51,510 nucleotides of DNA, from contig NW_019774236.1 in the NCBI RefSeq assembly GCF_001039355.2, positions 243,565 to 295,074 of the forward strand. The letters run 5' to 3'. Under the pieces are notes generated by a model. The model was given only the letters and a program-made list of their open reading frames with translations. It did not search any database and had not been told where the DNA came from. A program made the translations under genes and the position numbers. Source of the DNA: Lingula anatina. Its lineage: Eukaryota; Brachiopoda; Lingulata; Lingulida; Lingulidae. Within the stretch, counting starts at the first letter, position 1, and every line of letters begins with the position of its first letter. This document shows positions 25,001 through 37,302 of this stretch, one piece after another.

Positions 25001-26643
25001 TTTTGCCTTTGTTGGTTTGTCAATGAAAAGACAAAACTAAAAAAAAAGATAAGATGGATAAATATTTCTAGACGGTTTAGAGGTAGGTTAATTGGCTGAA
25101 AATCGATCAGATTTTAGTCGCTGGATAAAAATTAATATTCCTTGTTTCGATTTTAACCGTCATGTAAAATACAGTATATATGGGTCTGACAACTGCCACT
25201 AGCCTTTGGAGCCCATTTTTTTATCCACCTTCAGCTTTGAAAATGATGACAACTTTTTATCATTGTGAATGAGCATCACTTGTAAATATACATATTTACA
25301 CAGAGAGAAAAGTAAACCAATCAGGTCGACTGGCAGGTCACGCCAATGTCTTAAGATTTAACTCTATAGCCGCTTTCTGCTTTACTTTATCTCCTGTCCT
25401 TTAAGTCTCAAACACCGCAGGTCTAATGTTGTACGTAGTTATAGAGGCAGAATTTACATACTTCACTGACAGTGAATCTGTGACCGTCATTACTGTAATT
25501 TATCAGTTGTCAAATATAAACTTTATTAGGCAGATTTTTTTTAACACTTGCCTCTCGGTCGGACAGGATTTTTTCAAAATACAAGAAAATAATGTCCTTT
25601 TGACACTTGAAAGAGATTTCGACATGGCATGCATTTGTATTATAAATATTATATTGTGAGTTTAAGTGGAATATAAATATCTTTTTCCTCCTTTGAATGT
25701 CCATCTATCATAGTTTTATTTTTTCTGTTTAGAGGATTTTAATGTTGGAAGAGGTTGAGAAGCAAGGCAATGAAAACACTGCCTTACCCTGAAAAATTCA
25801 GAAATGCCGTTTAAAATAAATATTTAAAACTCATGTTTTTAGAAGTACTTCGTATGTACATCTCTCGCGTACACATTTTCAGTGAGTAAGAAGTGTTTAA
25901 ACAGAGCCAAAAATACCGTCCCTGCAAGGATAAATTCTGTCCTTGATATAATGTAGCATGTTCTTGTTTCGTCAGTCAACTCGAGTTTTGTTGAAATAGG
26001 CTCATCGGTTTGATAATGTTGATTTAGCGCATATGTTGTTTTTCTCACATGCTTATGTTCTTTTATGATACAGAAAAGTTGATGCCAGCTAGACTGAAGA
26101 AAGTGCCAGTTAAAAAATGGTACAATCGCTTATTATATGCCAAAATTAAGCTGAAGTCGTATAAACAATGTAATATGAAAAAGAAATATAAATGCCAAAA
26201 GACAAATGGGATTAATTCCAATGATTATTGTGTCATAAAGCAGATGCAAAATTGAACTGAAACAAACGAAAAAAAAATGAGTTAAAGGTGCTAAGAATTA
26301 ATATTAAACATATTTCCAGTTGATATGATAGATTTTTAAATACCTCAGTTGCATTGGGAAAGCCGAATTCGTTGGGTCTTTGCATGCAAGACGGTCCATA
26401 TTTAAAGGTCTGTTTAACCCCCGTCCAACTCGCAGGAGGCTGGGGCTTGGCGAATCTGAGGTCACCGACCGGTGGCTTGGCAAAAGGAATTCCCAAAAAC
26501 GTATTCACTCTTATCCCGTCCACTGTACTTGAGAATCCCTGAATTGTACCTGTGTTAATGGTGACAGTTGTTTGAGCGTCCACTATGGCCACAGCGTTGA
26601 CCAGAAGTACAAACAGAGACAGACGCGGTGCTCGGGACTCCAT
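22004..26643 (-). CDS. Esterase A: secreted type-B carboxylesterase / cholinesterase-like enzyme
   Basis: Carboxylic-ester hydrolase of the alpha/beta-hydrolase COesterase family; the substrate cannot be told. Exons 26344-26643, 24612-24741, 24191-24359, 22723-23613 and 22004-22259 join in phase to 581 codons plus TAA. A signal peptide ends near VAIVDAQ (residue 24). EDCLTLNVF and the oxyanion-hole motif IHGGGYYFGG are in exon 2, [11 protein letters not shown] in exon 3, and the nucleophile elbow FGESAGG (Ser207), acid Asp339 (NDGDG) and His454 (NHADDL) in exon 4. Ser-to-acid and acid-to-His spacing (132 and 115) is close to that of acetylcholinesterase. The C-terminus has small residues then a hydrophobic stretch (GIAFAVLGALIKYLAYM), which may be a GPI-anchor signal. 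It is the most divergent copy: exon 1 is 300 rather than 291 nt, and FNGDSQR replaces the usual FGGDPK before the elbow. The ATG at 26643 opens a typical signal peptide. Confidence 0.93.
22338..22543. mobile_element. MITE, GATCGATC family, inside esterase A intron 4
   Basis: Cleanest copy: ATTCCCATAGATTTTAGATC at the left, TCGATCTAATCTATGGAAAT at the right, core as in the other copies. The intron lies between exon 4 and exon 5 of esterase A. Confidence 0.85.
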
Positions 26644-27876
26644 CTTAATGCAGTGGCAGACGACAAACGTGTGTACGTTATAGGCCTCGAGGAGCTGAAC
26701 TTTTCTTTAAGGTCATTTAATACGATATGGTGAATGTGGACTATGGACTAGCAGAACGCTACGTCTCATTTGTTAACCTTTAATTAAAGAAAACGATCAG
26801 TTTGCTGCTTCATCTTGTTGTAAAAAAGAAATCATCCTGCATTTTGGTGCGAGAACTTTGACAGACTTTGGACATATCATACAGGCAGTGTGGACAGCTA
26901 TCGTTCCTTAAAATCATTCACGTAAACAACTATTATTACTTGTGCAACAATACAAGTAGCCGAAGTAGCTCCAAGAACAGAATATAAAATATATTGAATA
27001 CCATCTACTTCTGGAACCCATAAATGAGATGGGCGAGATGCCAGTAGACTGTGGGATGGGTGGAAATCTGTTTTTGTTCGGGGGGAAAATTATGGAATTT
27101 TGTCTTGTATCCATGTACGCAAATTACACTTTTCTAAATACAAGAGATATAGAATGAACGATGATTTTCATGAAACGAACAGTCAAGTTGAATGCAACGG
27201 TTGAACAAATATCTCAAGATGTGACGGTTGTGACGAGGCTCAACTACCACAATGGCAGTAAGTTCCCAGCATTGTCGCAGTCCTTTGGTTTAATGAATGT
27301 CATCTATCTGCACTGAGTAAACGCCTTTCTTTCACACAAAAGTGATTTCAATATTTATTTCAACAAGCCTCACTTCATATAATACTTACAAGACGAACGC
27401 ATTTTTGGTTTTTAAAATATTTATTGAACCAATTGTTTTATCTCCTGATTAAACCACACATCTACAATGCTGGTGATATATTGATTAGATTTGTCACAAA
27501 AATGACGAATGCAGTAATTCCGTAGGCAAAATTACAGCAAAAATGTCCTTATTATCAACTTCTCTTTAAAGCTTCCATGGTGAGTTTGTACAAATATGGT
27601 AGTTAATTTATGTTTATAGTTAGTCATTAGTTTATGAACCTGTTCTGCAATAAGAAAAGTAATTTACTGACAGTTAACTGTACCTTTTGTACATTTATGA
27701 TGTTGATAATAATTGCATACATGTATCAACTCATTCGACATGTCAAGAACAGAATCCTTTCAGTAACATCTATACTTTAACTACTAAAATAGTGTTAAAT
27801 TTAGTCAATCTTGGTTCCAGTGGTGTGATCAACAGCAGAAAGATGAAGGTAAAGTGCACCTTTTCTATGTTTTAGT
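26644..27876. other. Intergenic A-B, includes esterase A 5' flank
   Basis: Holds the putative promoter of esterase A (no clear TATA box) and the duplicated block 26644-27290. From 27290 to 27876 I see only AT-rich DNA, including the region downstream of esterase B. No supported gene. Confidence 0.6.
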
Positions 27877-30800
27877 TTAGACACGAGTCATCAAGGCCCA
27901 CATCGTACCCCCCACAATGACGTAGAATGGGGGACGAATGCCGTCAGCTGCAGAGACCAGTGCAGGCACAGGAGAGTCCTGGATATCCGGAATGGTGGTC
28001 ACCCACAGCTTCCATCGACTGGGTATGACGTCAGAAGCAGACTTGGTGACGTCACCTAACTCGATGTATTCTTACCCAGCTGCTGTATATTGTGGCCAGT
28101 TTGTAGTCGGCGGGTCTGGTTTGTTAGGATCCCTTTATGAAATGAATGAAAACTATTCTGTATAAGTGCATGGCATCAACATTCAGTTAATGTTAGAACT
28201 GTATATTGAAAAACGAATTCCTGGAGATTCCAGCAGTTTTCCTTTACCACCCAGGTTTATTGAATGTTATTGAGAATGTTACTTTCTTAATCTCGTTTTC
28301 GGGTTCTTTGTTTAGTAATCGAGATATGAATTGGCGAACTAGTATAACGGCTTTTGCAAACACCTCTTGGTAACACAGCTGTATGTTATTCCTTACCGTC
28401 AGGGAAAAATAAATTCAACTATATTTTAGGAGAATACTGTGACAACAGAATTATCAGATCTATACTCACCCTGTTTTAGCAAAGTTTGCCCAATACTTCA
28501 TCATTTTATAAGAAATCCTCTTGTCTCCGTCATCAAACTCGACGCCGTCATCAAACATTGTGGGGTGATCCGGACCAAGGAGGTACGAAAGGTCGTCTGC
28601 GTGGTTTGACCGATCAAACCAAGGAGGGGTTTTCAAAACATAGCCATATGAAGGTACTTTTGTGAGGTAGTACAGATATGTAGAGCCACCACCAGGTGAT
28701 ACGTGTTTATCTGTCAGAATTGCCACCGGTCCTGCTAACGCCCAGTCTGTCACGATGTCAACATAGCGGTTAGCAGTGTCATACCGATTGGCTGTGCTGT
28801 TGTAGTATTCCTTCACCAGAACGTTCGCAATCTCGGTTTCGTGGCCAGGCGCGACTTGCTTGGCCACATCAGGGATGAACTTGTCTCGTAACTCTGCAGG
28901 GGTGATCCCGATATCAATATCATGGGTCAATATCGCCCCGTCTCCGTCAGTGAAACCCCCCAAACAGTCCAGAGAACGAAAGTGTCGCATCACTTCTGAA
29001 TCAGGGTTTTTAAACATGTCTGATACGGATTCTGGGAACATGTCGCCATCGACCTCGGCGCTATAATGAAGGGCCCCAGAGACACCTATGGTGGCAACGA
29101 TGCTTGCGTCTAGGAATCGGTCAGCTGTGTTTTTCCGAAGACAGTCGAGGAGTTTTGACCTCTGTTTCCCCGGCGTGGCAGCCTAGAATGTCGCCAATCC
29201 TTAAAGAGAGTGTTGCAGCTTTTTCCGTCGACCACGCCCAATATGCCCCTGGCCCGCCGCTTTGAGGAATGAAACGCTGAAACAGGCCGTTAGCTTTTGT
29301 GGTAAGAGCAAGCTGGGAGGCACTGCTACCCCCAGCAGATTCTCCGAATATAGTAACGCTGAAATAAAAAGATTCAGATTAAAAAAGTTGAAATATATGC
29401 TTCAAGTAGAATTTATGATCACATTATAAAAGAAGCATGGATAAGATATTCACAAGAGAGAGTGAAGAAAGCGTTATTGTCGCTGTTATTTATTTATTTT
29501 TGACCTCTAAAAGGATTAGCAGAAAATCAAATTTCATTTATTAACACACGGGTTTGAAACCGGCGTTTGAAGCCGGCGAAGTCATTTCAACAGACGAACA
29601 GGAAGGCAGGCAGTCAATGTGAAAGCATAACATTCTTGATAATCTTACTTTTTAGGGTCACCACCAAAGGCTCCAATGTTGTTTTGTACCCACTTCAGGC
29701 CCTCAATCTGATCCCACAGTCCCAGATTTCCAGGTGCATTAGCGCCATCTATACTCAGGAAACCAAATGGTCCCAGGCGATAATTTACTGATACAACGAT
29801 GACGTCGCCTCTTGCAGCTTATGAAATTATAGAAATTATACATTATATATCTAAATTTGATTTCATGAATAATTTGTGAGAACAATTACTTTCTTTCTTA
29901 TTTTTTCTTCCCAATTCACTTTCCCGTTTTCTCTTCCATCCATTCCCTTTAATTGTGTGACTAAAAGAAGTCATTTTGTAGCAAATAATACTGTACATTG
30001 ATAGTGGGCGTTAGTTCACATGCAAGGTTTCATATTTCTCTTGGATATTTAAAGTTGCCCACGGGGCGAAGAGTCAACAAATCTAAATTCACTTCTTCCG
30101 AATCAATACAAAATTGAGAGATTGTCACCAAGAGAAAAAGCCATCTTGGTTTACAATGATTGCCTAAAAGACCTACCAAATTCAGTGAAATCATAGTGAA
30201 AACTTCCGCCAGTGAAGTAGCCTCCGCCATGAATCCAGAACATTACAGCTTTGACGCCAGGGGTATCAGGAACAAACACGTTGAGTGTCAGGCAATCTTC
30301 AGATATCTGCAGTGGAAAATAAGTTATATAACACATACACCCTACGCCTACTGCCACTAGCCGTGGGGCAACTACATGTATTTATGAGATGCCACACAGT
30401 TCCGTAGGTTAGGATTTTTTCCCTTTAAGCTTAGATAATGCCGCAAAAAGCATTGCCATGTTACTTGAGAATGTTGTAGCATCAAAAATTCACGGTAGTG
30501 AATTTGCTTCTTCGAGTTTCTGTCGTTACAGTAGCGTTTTTGTGGTATATTTTTTTTAATCTCCGTCACCTGAACATAGGCAGAAGCGCTTGAGGTGGAG
30601 AATAAAACAACATAAAGAGACAATGTGCACTGAAATTGTTTATATTTATAGCGTTGAATATAAGAGAAATATTTAACGATAAAAAAACGGGAAAGTTTTT
30701 TCTTTGTCAAATATAGGCCTCTCTTACATAACGAACCTCCTTATACAAAGGCAAAAAAACTTTATGGTCCTGCCTGAAAAACGAAAATATTAAATTTCAC

Positions 30801-31196
30801 ACATTTAATTTGAATTCAAACTTAAAATCTCAAAGTGCGCTTTTCCTTTTGAGGGAAATTAACCATAAATATTTTTACTGCAGTGTGTAAACTTTGTCTA
30901 CCTACTTTTTTCGGATTAGGAAATCCATATGGATTGGGTCTCTGCATGCAAGCTGGACCGTACTCTGTGGCGTCCTTCACTCCTGTCCAGCGGCTCGCAG
31001 GCTCGGGCTTTGCAAATCTAAGGTTCCCAACTGGAGGCTTGGCAAAGGGAATTCCCAAAAATTCGTTCACGGTTATCCCGCTCACTGTTTTGTTGAAACC
31101 TCGTATTCTACCGGTGCTGAAGGTGACCTCTAACTGGCTGTCTACTACAGTGACTGACAAAATAAGCAAAGAAAGGTATCGAATCCACCAAGCCAT
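27877..31196 (-). pseudogene. Esterase B: carboxylesterase copy with frameshift and premature stop
   Basis: All five exons are present with good splice sites: 30906-31196, 30177-30306, 29649-29817, 28470-29358 and 27877-28132. Exons 1-3 are intact (signal peptide [35 protein letters not shown]). Exon 4 keeps GESAGG but is 889 nt where intact copies have 891: two bases (CT in plus-strand reading) are missing near 29157-29163, shifting the frame before the acid and His residues. Exon 5 also has TAA at 28072-28074 where the other copies have a Lys codon in GKEYIELG or KKEYIELG. Two independent lesions argue for a pseudogene; a sequencing error could explain one but hardly both. It would otherwise encode about 578 aa ending in a hydrophobic FYVIVGGTMWALM tail. 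Confidence 0.85.
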
Positions 31197-31272
31197 TTTA
31201 TGAAAGTATGGTCGGAAGTTGACACCCAAAGAAATCAACGAGTTAAAACCAAAATGCACAGAAGAGCTGCAA

Positions 31273-31279
31273 ATTTATA
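31273..31279 (-). promoter_or_regulatory. TATA box of esterase B
   Basis: GCTATAAATTTGC lies about 80 nt upstream of the ATG at 31196 and is preserved at the same distance in copy D, although both genes are broken. Confidence 0.6.
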
Positions 31280-32316
31280 GCCTTCGCTGTCGTCAGTATT
31301 AGAAGGATGTTGGCAACGGTTTACTCATGTGACGGGGATTCAAGTATCTATAAGAACTATGATCAAACTATCCCCGATATGACTAGTACTAAATCGTGTT
31401 CTACATTCTCCTCCAAAAACAATTCATAACACGATAAAAACTATTTTTCGGTTTTGAAAGTGTTGTCATGCCATTTTCACTAACTACATTTTCTAACTTG
31501 AGATAATGAATTTTAGAGATGAACTGTTCTTAATAGATAAAAGACAATTAAAACGAAGGTTCCGCCTTGGTAATGTAGATAATCCAGTGTTATTAAGATA
31601 TCAAATACAATGTAATACTTGTTAATATATAATTAATTCTTTGGCATTAAATGATATTAATACCTCTTATGGGATCATTGTTTAAAGTGAAGACTTTTGA
31701 GGTCAAAGATTTTCACAGCTATAATTCAAACATGCTAATTGTTCAGGCAATAATCCCCCCAATATAGTTTTATCCTTACAGAATTGCAACAGTATTTTCA
31801 TAAACATTGTGGATTTGCTGAAAATCTTAAAATCAAATATTTAAAGTAAAAAGTTCCTAGCATAAGAAACCAAAAATTTTGTAGATAGGCTTGCAATTCC
31901 CATTGCTCTTAAAATAAGATCTTTGATCATGGCTATAATTTCAGTCAAATGATGACATAAAATGTGAATACATGCAATCTCCAACTATTAGCAGAATTAT
32001 TGTAATGTCATTTGATGATTACAAAATGTCCAACTTCAGTCACTATTATCACATTATTTGTGCACCAGAAACATGTCGACGGGGTTTCCTGTACTTTTTG
32101 TGGTTTTCTGACGATCATCTATTAAATACAGAATGGACGGCAAAACCCCAAAATAATGATTTCTTACAGGAAATATCTCTAAACATTAGTAATTTCATTC
32201 TTCAGTTAAAGTTTTGAATGAAATGCATATGCTAGTTTTTTTAGTTGTAAGCCATTTAATGCAGTAAATTACTAAATTATATTTATCTACGTACGATACT
32301 AATCACTGAACTCAAG

Positions 32317-32648
32317 TGTAGCCGAGTAACACATAACAAAATCGACCTTATTTCATAAGGATCAGCTTCTTTATTCCTTCAGTCCTGTATACTGATACAT
32401 GCACACTCACGTGGAATTGCGAACACTGACAAAGAATAGTGTTGAGCAGTGATTTTATACTACCCGCTCACGTGACTGCTAAAAGACGTGACACGTGACT
32501 TACAAAGAATAGTATTGAGCGGAAACTTTGTACTACCCGCTCACGTGACTGCCAAATAGGCGGGAATGCTTTACGTAATACTGTACTGACATTTTGTAAC
32601 CCTATTACACAAGCTATCTTTGTCAGTACTGGTTAGCTCTATACTACA
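32317..32648 (-). mobile_element. Solo LTR (retrotransposon), minus orientation
   Basis: About 332 bp. Read on the minus strand it starts TGTAG and ends CTACA, with TATAAAA near 32451 and AATAAAG near 32373 in the order expected of U3, promoter and R. The upstream part holds two tandem copies (73 nt apart) of a block with CACGTGAC boxes, like U3 enhancer repeats. I see no flanking target duplication, no internal retroelement genes and no second LTR. Confidence 0.65.
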
Positions 32649-32673
32649 AACAACGATTCTAAAATCGGTGGAC

Positions 32674-32736
32674 CAGTTAATGCAACAGGATGCGACAATT
32701 GTGACTTTTAATTGTCGCATCCTAGTGCATTAACTG
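32674..32736. repeat. 27-bp-arm hairpin
   Basis: CAGTTAATGCAACAGGATGC-GACAATT pairs with its inverse 9 nt away with two mismatches; the inner 14 bp (AGGATGCGACAATT) are perfect. It sits 26 nt beyond the solo LTR. Could be a whole tiny element or the end of one. Confidence 0.7.
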
Positions 32737-33461
32737 AGTTAAAACTCAACTAACACAATGGCTGCAATTGATCAACTTTTTAAGTTGTACGTAGCTATTA
32801 GTTCATCTGCGTTCACGAAGTACATGACTTGTTTTTCTACAAAGGTGATGAATTTTAACACGCCACACTCCAAAAATTATCCATGAGATAATGCACTAAG
32901 ACAATTATTTTATTGCATGATTAAACTAGTACAAAATTATGAGATAGTGAAATTATAGCTTCGTGATAACACGACGAAGACATTAAATCTTCTCCAGAAG
33001 AAACCTTTAAATAATAAACATGTATTAATTACAAATTGGCAATAATAAAAAGAACATTGTGCATCTGGCATCTTAATTACCAGGCGAAACAAGTTAGTTG
33101 GCGAATTAAAGTTACTGTTCCCGAGAACTGACCAATTAATTTAACAATAAGATTATAATTCTGTTAAACAAGGCAAAAATCGCCTTTTGTATAATAATAA
33201 TAATGATAATGAAATTATAATTATAACAATAATACACTTTATTTTAAGAGGGTAACGCGTGTTAATGTACATTTATCTTCCAATGACTGTGTGTCCTTCA
33301 TGGCCCTCGTATATTCATCGTGCTCATAGTTGATTGTAACATTGTAAAACTACTTATTCAACACACTAATTACACTCTCTTCTTGAATATTGTCTGAATA
33401 CTGAAATAGATTTCAGTGTACCAAGAATTGCACGTTAACTGAACCTTTTCTATATGTTTCT

Positions 33462-36400
33462 TTAGGGACGTGTTATAAAGGCCCGCATTATACCCGCCAC
33501 AATGACGTAGAATGTGGGATGAATGCCGCCAGCTGCAGAGACGGGAGAGGCCTGGATCTCCGGAATGGTGGTCACCCACAGAGTCCATCGACTGGGAATG
33601 ACGTCAGAAGCATACTTGGTGACGTCACCTAACTCGATGTATTCTTTCCCGGTTGATGTATATTGTGGCCAGTTTTCGGACGGTGGGTCTGGTATATTGG
33701 GATTCCTATATTGAATGGATTAAAATTTTGCTCTATATTAGTAACATAAATAGGCAGGAAGCGTATATGTAAGCTGGAATATTGTTTAAATAACTATATT
33801 TTTACTTTCTCAACATCACATAAATGATCTTGATGTTTGCATGTAGAGAAATCTGTACATTTTCCGGGCTACGTGTACGGAATTTACCTGTTTATTTTAT
33901 TTATTTATAAAATTTTTTTTTTTTTTGCTTTGTAAATTCCGATGATTTAATGTTAGAACATTTGTATCTGCATATATCTAAACATACCTATCAGGTTGTA
34001 CAAATATGTCACTAACAGATATATTTAATGCTAATAGTGTTCAAAGGCTTTGTCCATAATGTCATAGAAAAATGAGGTCTATACTCACCCTGTTTTCGCA
34101 AAGTTCGCCCAATACTTCATCATTTCGTAAGAAATTCTTTTGTCTCCGTCATCAAACTCGACGCCGTCATCAAACATTGTGGGGTGATCTGGACCGAGGA
34201 GGTACGAAAGGTCGTCTGCGTGGTTTGACCGATCGAACCAAGGAGGTAATTTCAAAACATAGCCATATGAAGGTACCTTTGTGAGGTAGTACATATATGT
34301 AGAGCCACCACCTGGTGATACGTGTTTAGTTGTCAGAATTGCCACCGGTCCTGCTAACGCCCAGTCCGTCATGATGTCGACGTAACAGTTAGCAGTGTCA
34401 TACCGATTGGCTGTGCTGTTGTAGTATTCCTTCACCAGAACGTTCTCAATCTCGGCTTCGTGGCCAGGAGCGACTTGTTTTGCCACATCAGGAATGAACT
34501 TGTCTCGTAACTCTGCAGGGGTGATCCCGTTATCGATGTCATGGGTCAATATCGCCCCATCTCCGTCATTGAAACCTGCCAAACAGTCCAGAGAACGAAA
34601 GTGCCGGATCACTTCTGAATCGGGTTTTTTAAACATGTCTGATACGGATTCTGGGAACATATCGCCATCGACCTCGGCGCTATAATGAAGGGCCCCAGAG
34701 ACACCTATGGTGGCAACGATGCTCGCGTCTAGGAATCGTTCAGCTGTTGTTTCCCGCAGACAGTCGAGGAGTTTTGGCCTCTCTGTTGGCCCAGCGTGGC
34801 AGCCTATAATATCGCCAATTCTTAAAGAAAGTGTTTCAGCTTTTTCCGTCGACCACGCCCAATCTGCCCAGGAGGACCCACTCTGAAGAATGAAACGCTG
34901 AAACAGGCCTTTAGCTTTTGTGGTAAGAGCAAGCTGAGAGACACTGCTACCCCCGGCAGATTCTCCGAATATAGTAACGCTGAAAAAAAAAGAGATTTTA
35001 AAAGTCATTGCGTGTGCTTCAAGTAGAATTTATGACCCCATTATATGAGAAGGGGCACAAACCGGGGGTCCAGATTTTGTAAAGTTAGTCAAAAAATGTC
35101 AACCAAAGAAAGTGAAGAGAGCGTTACTGTAAGATTTGTTTCACCCTCTGAGAGGATAAGCAAAAAATCAAATTTTGTTTATTAGCAAACGGGTTTGAAA
35201 CGGTAAAGTAGTTGTGGGAAATATCGAACTTGTCATTTTAACAGACGGACAGGTTGGCAGGTAGGTAATGTGAAAGTAAATATTCCTAATAAACTTACTT
35301 TTTAGGGTCACCACCAAAGGCTCCAATGTTGGCTTGTACCCATTTCAGGCCCTCGATCTGATCCCACAGTCCCAGATTTCCAGGTGCATCAGCGCCATCT
35401 ATACTCAGGAAACCAAATGGTCCCAGGCGATAATTTACTGATACAACGATGATGTCGCCTCTTGCAGCTTATCAAAATGATAGAAAATATACATTGAATC
35501 CGTGAATTTGAATTCATGTTTGATATTCACTTTTCTTTCTTTCTTATATTTTCTTTCCATTTTTTCTCTTCGTTTTCGTTCTTATCATTTAACTTAGAGA
35601 AATACGATAGCATGAAGAATATCATCTATTTCAAGTTAATTGTTTTCAGCTTACTTAATCTAAAATGCAATTTCTTTGACAGTTGGCGACCATAATGAAT
35701 TAACTTAATTGCCTCACAATGATTCCAAACAGTAAATGAATACTTATTTACAAATTTACAACTTGCAAAGTTGGGCAAAATCTCGAATCAGTGGAAAGAC
35801 TTCGTCTTACAATTTGCAGGTTATGAAATTTTAGGCACGGACAAATAGGCGTCTTGGATTACCAAAACTGCCCAAAGGACCTACCAAATTCGGTGAAATC
35901 ATAATGAAAACTTCCGCCAGTGAAATAGCCTCCGCCATGAATCCAGAACATCACAGCTTTGACGCCAGGGGTATCAGGAACAAACACGTTGAGTGTCAGG
36001 CAATCTTCAGATATCTGAAGTTAAAAATAAATTATAGGTAATGCAGAAATAAACATTGTGATTTGATAAGATTTTGATCTGATAAAGTAATTCTGCCCCA
36101 TCAAAAATGAAGAAATTGCTAATTCGAGATTATGTTGTAACAGTAGAGTTTTTTTGGGTATAAGCACTGTGATATCGCTTTTTAACAGATTTAATTCACC
36201 TCAACAGCTATCAACGCTTTTTAAACACGTTTTGTCACAACAATGACAACTACAATAAGTTCCATTGTATCTTTGGCGAAGCGTAAGTCTCTCTGCTTGT
36301 GCTGCTTTCGTGATCATGCTAATTTTCATAAAAGAACTTTCCTTTTTCATTAATTTTAAAATATTAAATACAAAGTTACTAAACCTACTTTCTTCGGATT

Positions 36401-36679
36401 AGGAAATCCAAAAGGGTTGGGTCTCTGCATGCAAGCTGGGCCATAAGCCGTGGCGTCCTTCACCCCTGCCCAGCGGCTCGCAGGCTGGGGCTTTGCAAAT
36501 CTAAGGCTCCCAACTGGCGGATTGGCAAAGGGAATACCTAAAAATTCGTTCACAGTTGTCCCGTTCACTGTTTTGTTGAAACCTCGTATTGTACCGGTTG
36601 TGATGTTGACCTCTATCTGGCTGTCCACTACAGTTACTGACAAAATGAGCAAAGTCGAGTATCGAAGCAACAAAGCCAT
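33462..36679 (-). CDS. Esterase C: secreted type-B carboxylesterase / cholinesterase-like enzyme
   Basis: Intact paralogue of esterase A. Exons 36389-36679, 35885-36014, 35299-35467, 34089-34979 and 33462-33705 (291, 130, 169, 891, 244 nt) have GT-AG borders and encode 574 aa. The signal peptide is [20 protein letters not shown]. Motifs in order: [32 protein letters not shown] (oxyanion hole), [18 protein letters not shown] (Ser204), NDGDG (Asp336 as acid), NHADDL (His451). The C-terminus is SAAGG then FYVIVAGIM, weakly like a GPI-anchor signal. The reading frame extends upstream of the chosen ATG at 36679 only by non-ATG codons. Product would be secreted or surface-held; the substrate is unknown. 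Upstream (36755-36763) is a TATA-like TTTATAAT, about 80 nt before the start codon. Confidence 0.93.
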
Positions 36680-36754
36680 CTCATCAGCGTTCCTGACGAA
36701 GTTGCTGTCCAAAAATCTGAGAGGTAAAGACCAAAATATTTAGAAGAGCTGCAA

Positions 36755-36763
36755 CATTATAAA
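36755..36763 (-). promoter_or_regulatory. TATA-like box of esterase C
   Basis: ATTTATAAT precedes the same GCAGCTCTTC leader block as in copies B and D, about 80 nt upstream of the ATG at 36679. Confidence 0.5.
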
Positions 36764-36807
36764 TTTCGCTCTCATAGATATTGCACGTACTACATATCAG
36801 CACTTGA

Positions 36808-37182
36808 GTCATAAAACCTTAAAAACTCTGTAATAAAACCTAAATCCTAACATGCATTGTCTTCATGATAACATTGTTTTGTTTCAACTTAGATAGAATA
36901 ATCTTTTATCTGTACAAGAGTTTTTAAAAGCATTGTTATGCCATTATTACCGGCGTAATGTCTAATTTTAGATTGCACTGTAGTCATAAAACCTCTGTAA
37001 TAAAACCTTAATAATAACATGCATTGTCCTCAGGAAAACGTCGTATTGTTTCAACTTTGATAAAAGAACTGTTTTTCCTGTTCAAGAGTTTTTTAAAAGC
37101 ATTGTTATGCCGTTATTACCTGATTAATTTCTGATTTCAGATAGCACTGTGGTCATAAAACCTCTGTAATAAAACCTTAAAG
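36808..37182. repeat. Tandem repeat, about 170-178-nt unit, 2.2 copies
   Basis: Units share CATAAAACCT...CTGTAATAAAACCT, AACATGCATTGTC, GTTTCAACTT and AAAAGCATTGTTATGCC. Directly upstream of esterase C. Confidence 0.85.
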
Positions 37183-37302
37183 TGCATCTCAATGGGTTAG
37201 ATAAATGTATAGGGGCAGGTTTTATGTGAAACTTTAATCAGGTTTGTGTTTTAGAAGATTTGTTTATGATTATCTTATGATTATCTTATTTTTCTTTTTT
37301 TA

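Larger units (their letters stand above)
31990..33140. other. About 1.15-kb segment present upstream of esterase B but not D
   Basis: The flanks upstream of B and D are homologous over 31197-31985 / 41199-41990 and again over about 33141-33345 / 42000-42205. Between these blocks B has about 1150 extra bases holding the solo LTR and hairpin; D has almost none. Open frames inside it (such as 31972-32217) show no recognisable protein. Confidence 0.7.

Noticed and set aside
30883-31203. Plus-strand frames of 79-106 codons opposite esterase exon 1 (also at 36450, 40936 and 50692)
   Set aside because: They are complementary shadows of the conserved exon 1, repeated in each copy, with no signal or domain of their own.
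31972-32217. 81-codon plus-strand frame in the extra segment upstream of esterase B
   Set aside because: No recognisable domain and no start or splice context; it lies in an indel segment next to a solo LTR.
36680-36712. Longer start for esterase C (and likewise for B and E) using upstream in-frame codons
   Set aside because: The extension begins with a non-ATG codon. The ATG directly before the hydrophobic signal peptide is at the same place in all copies.
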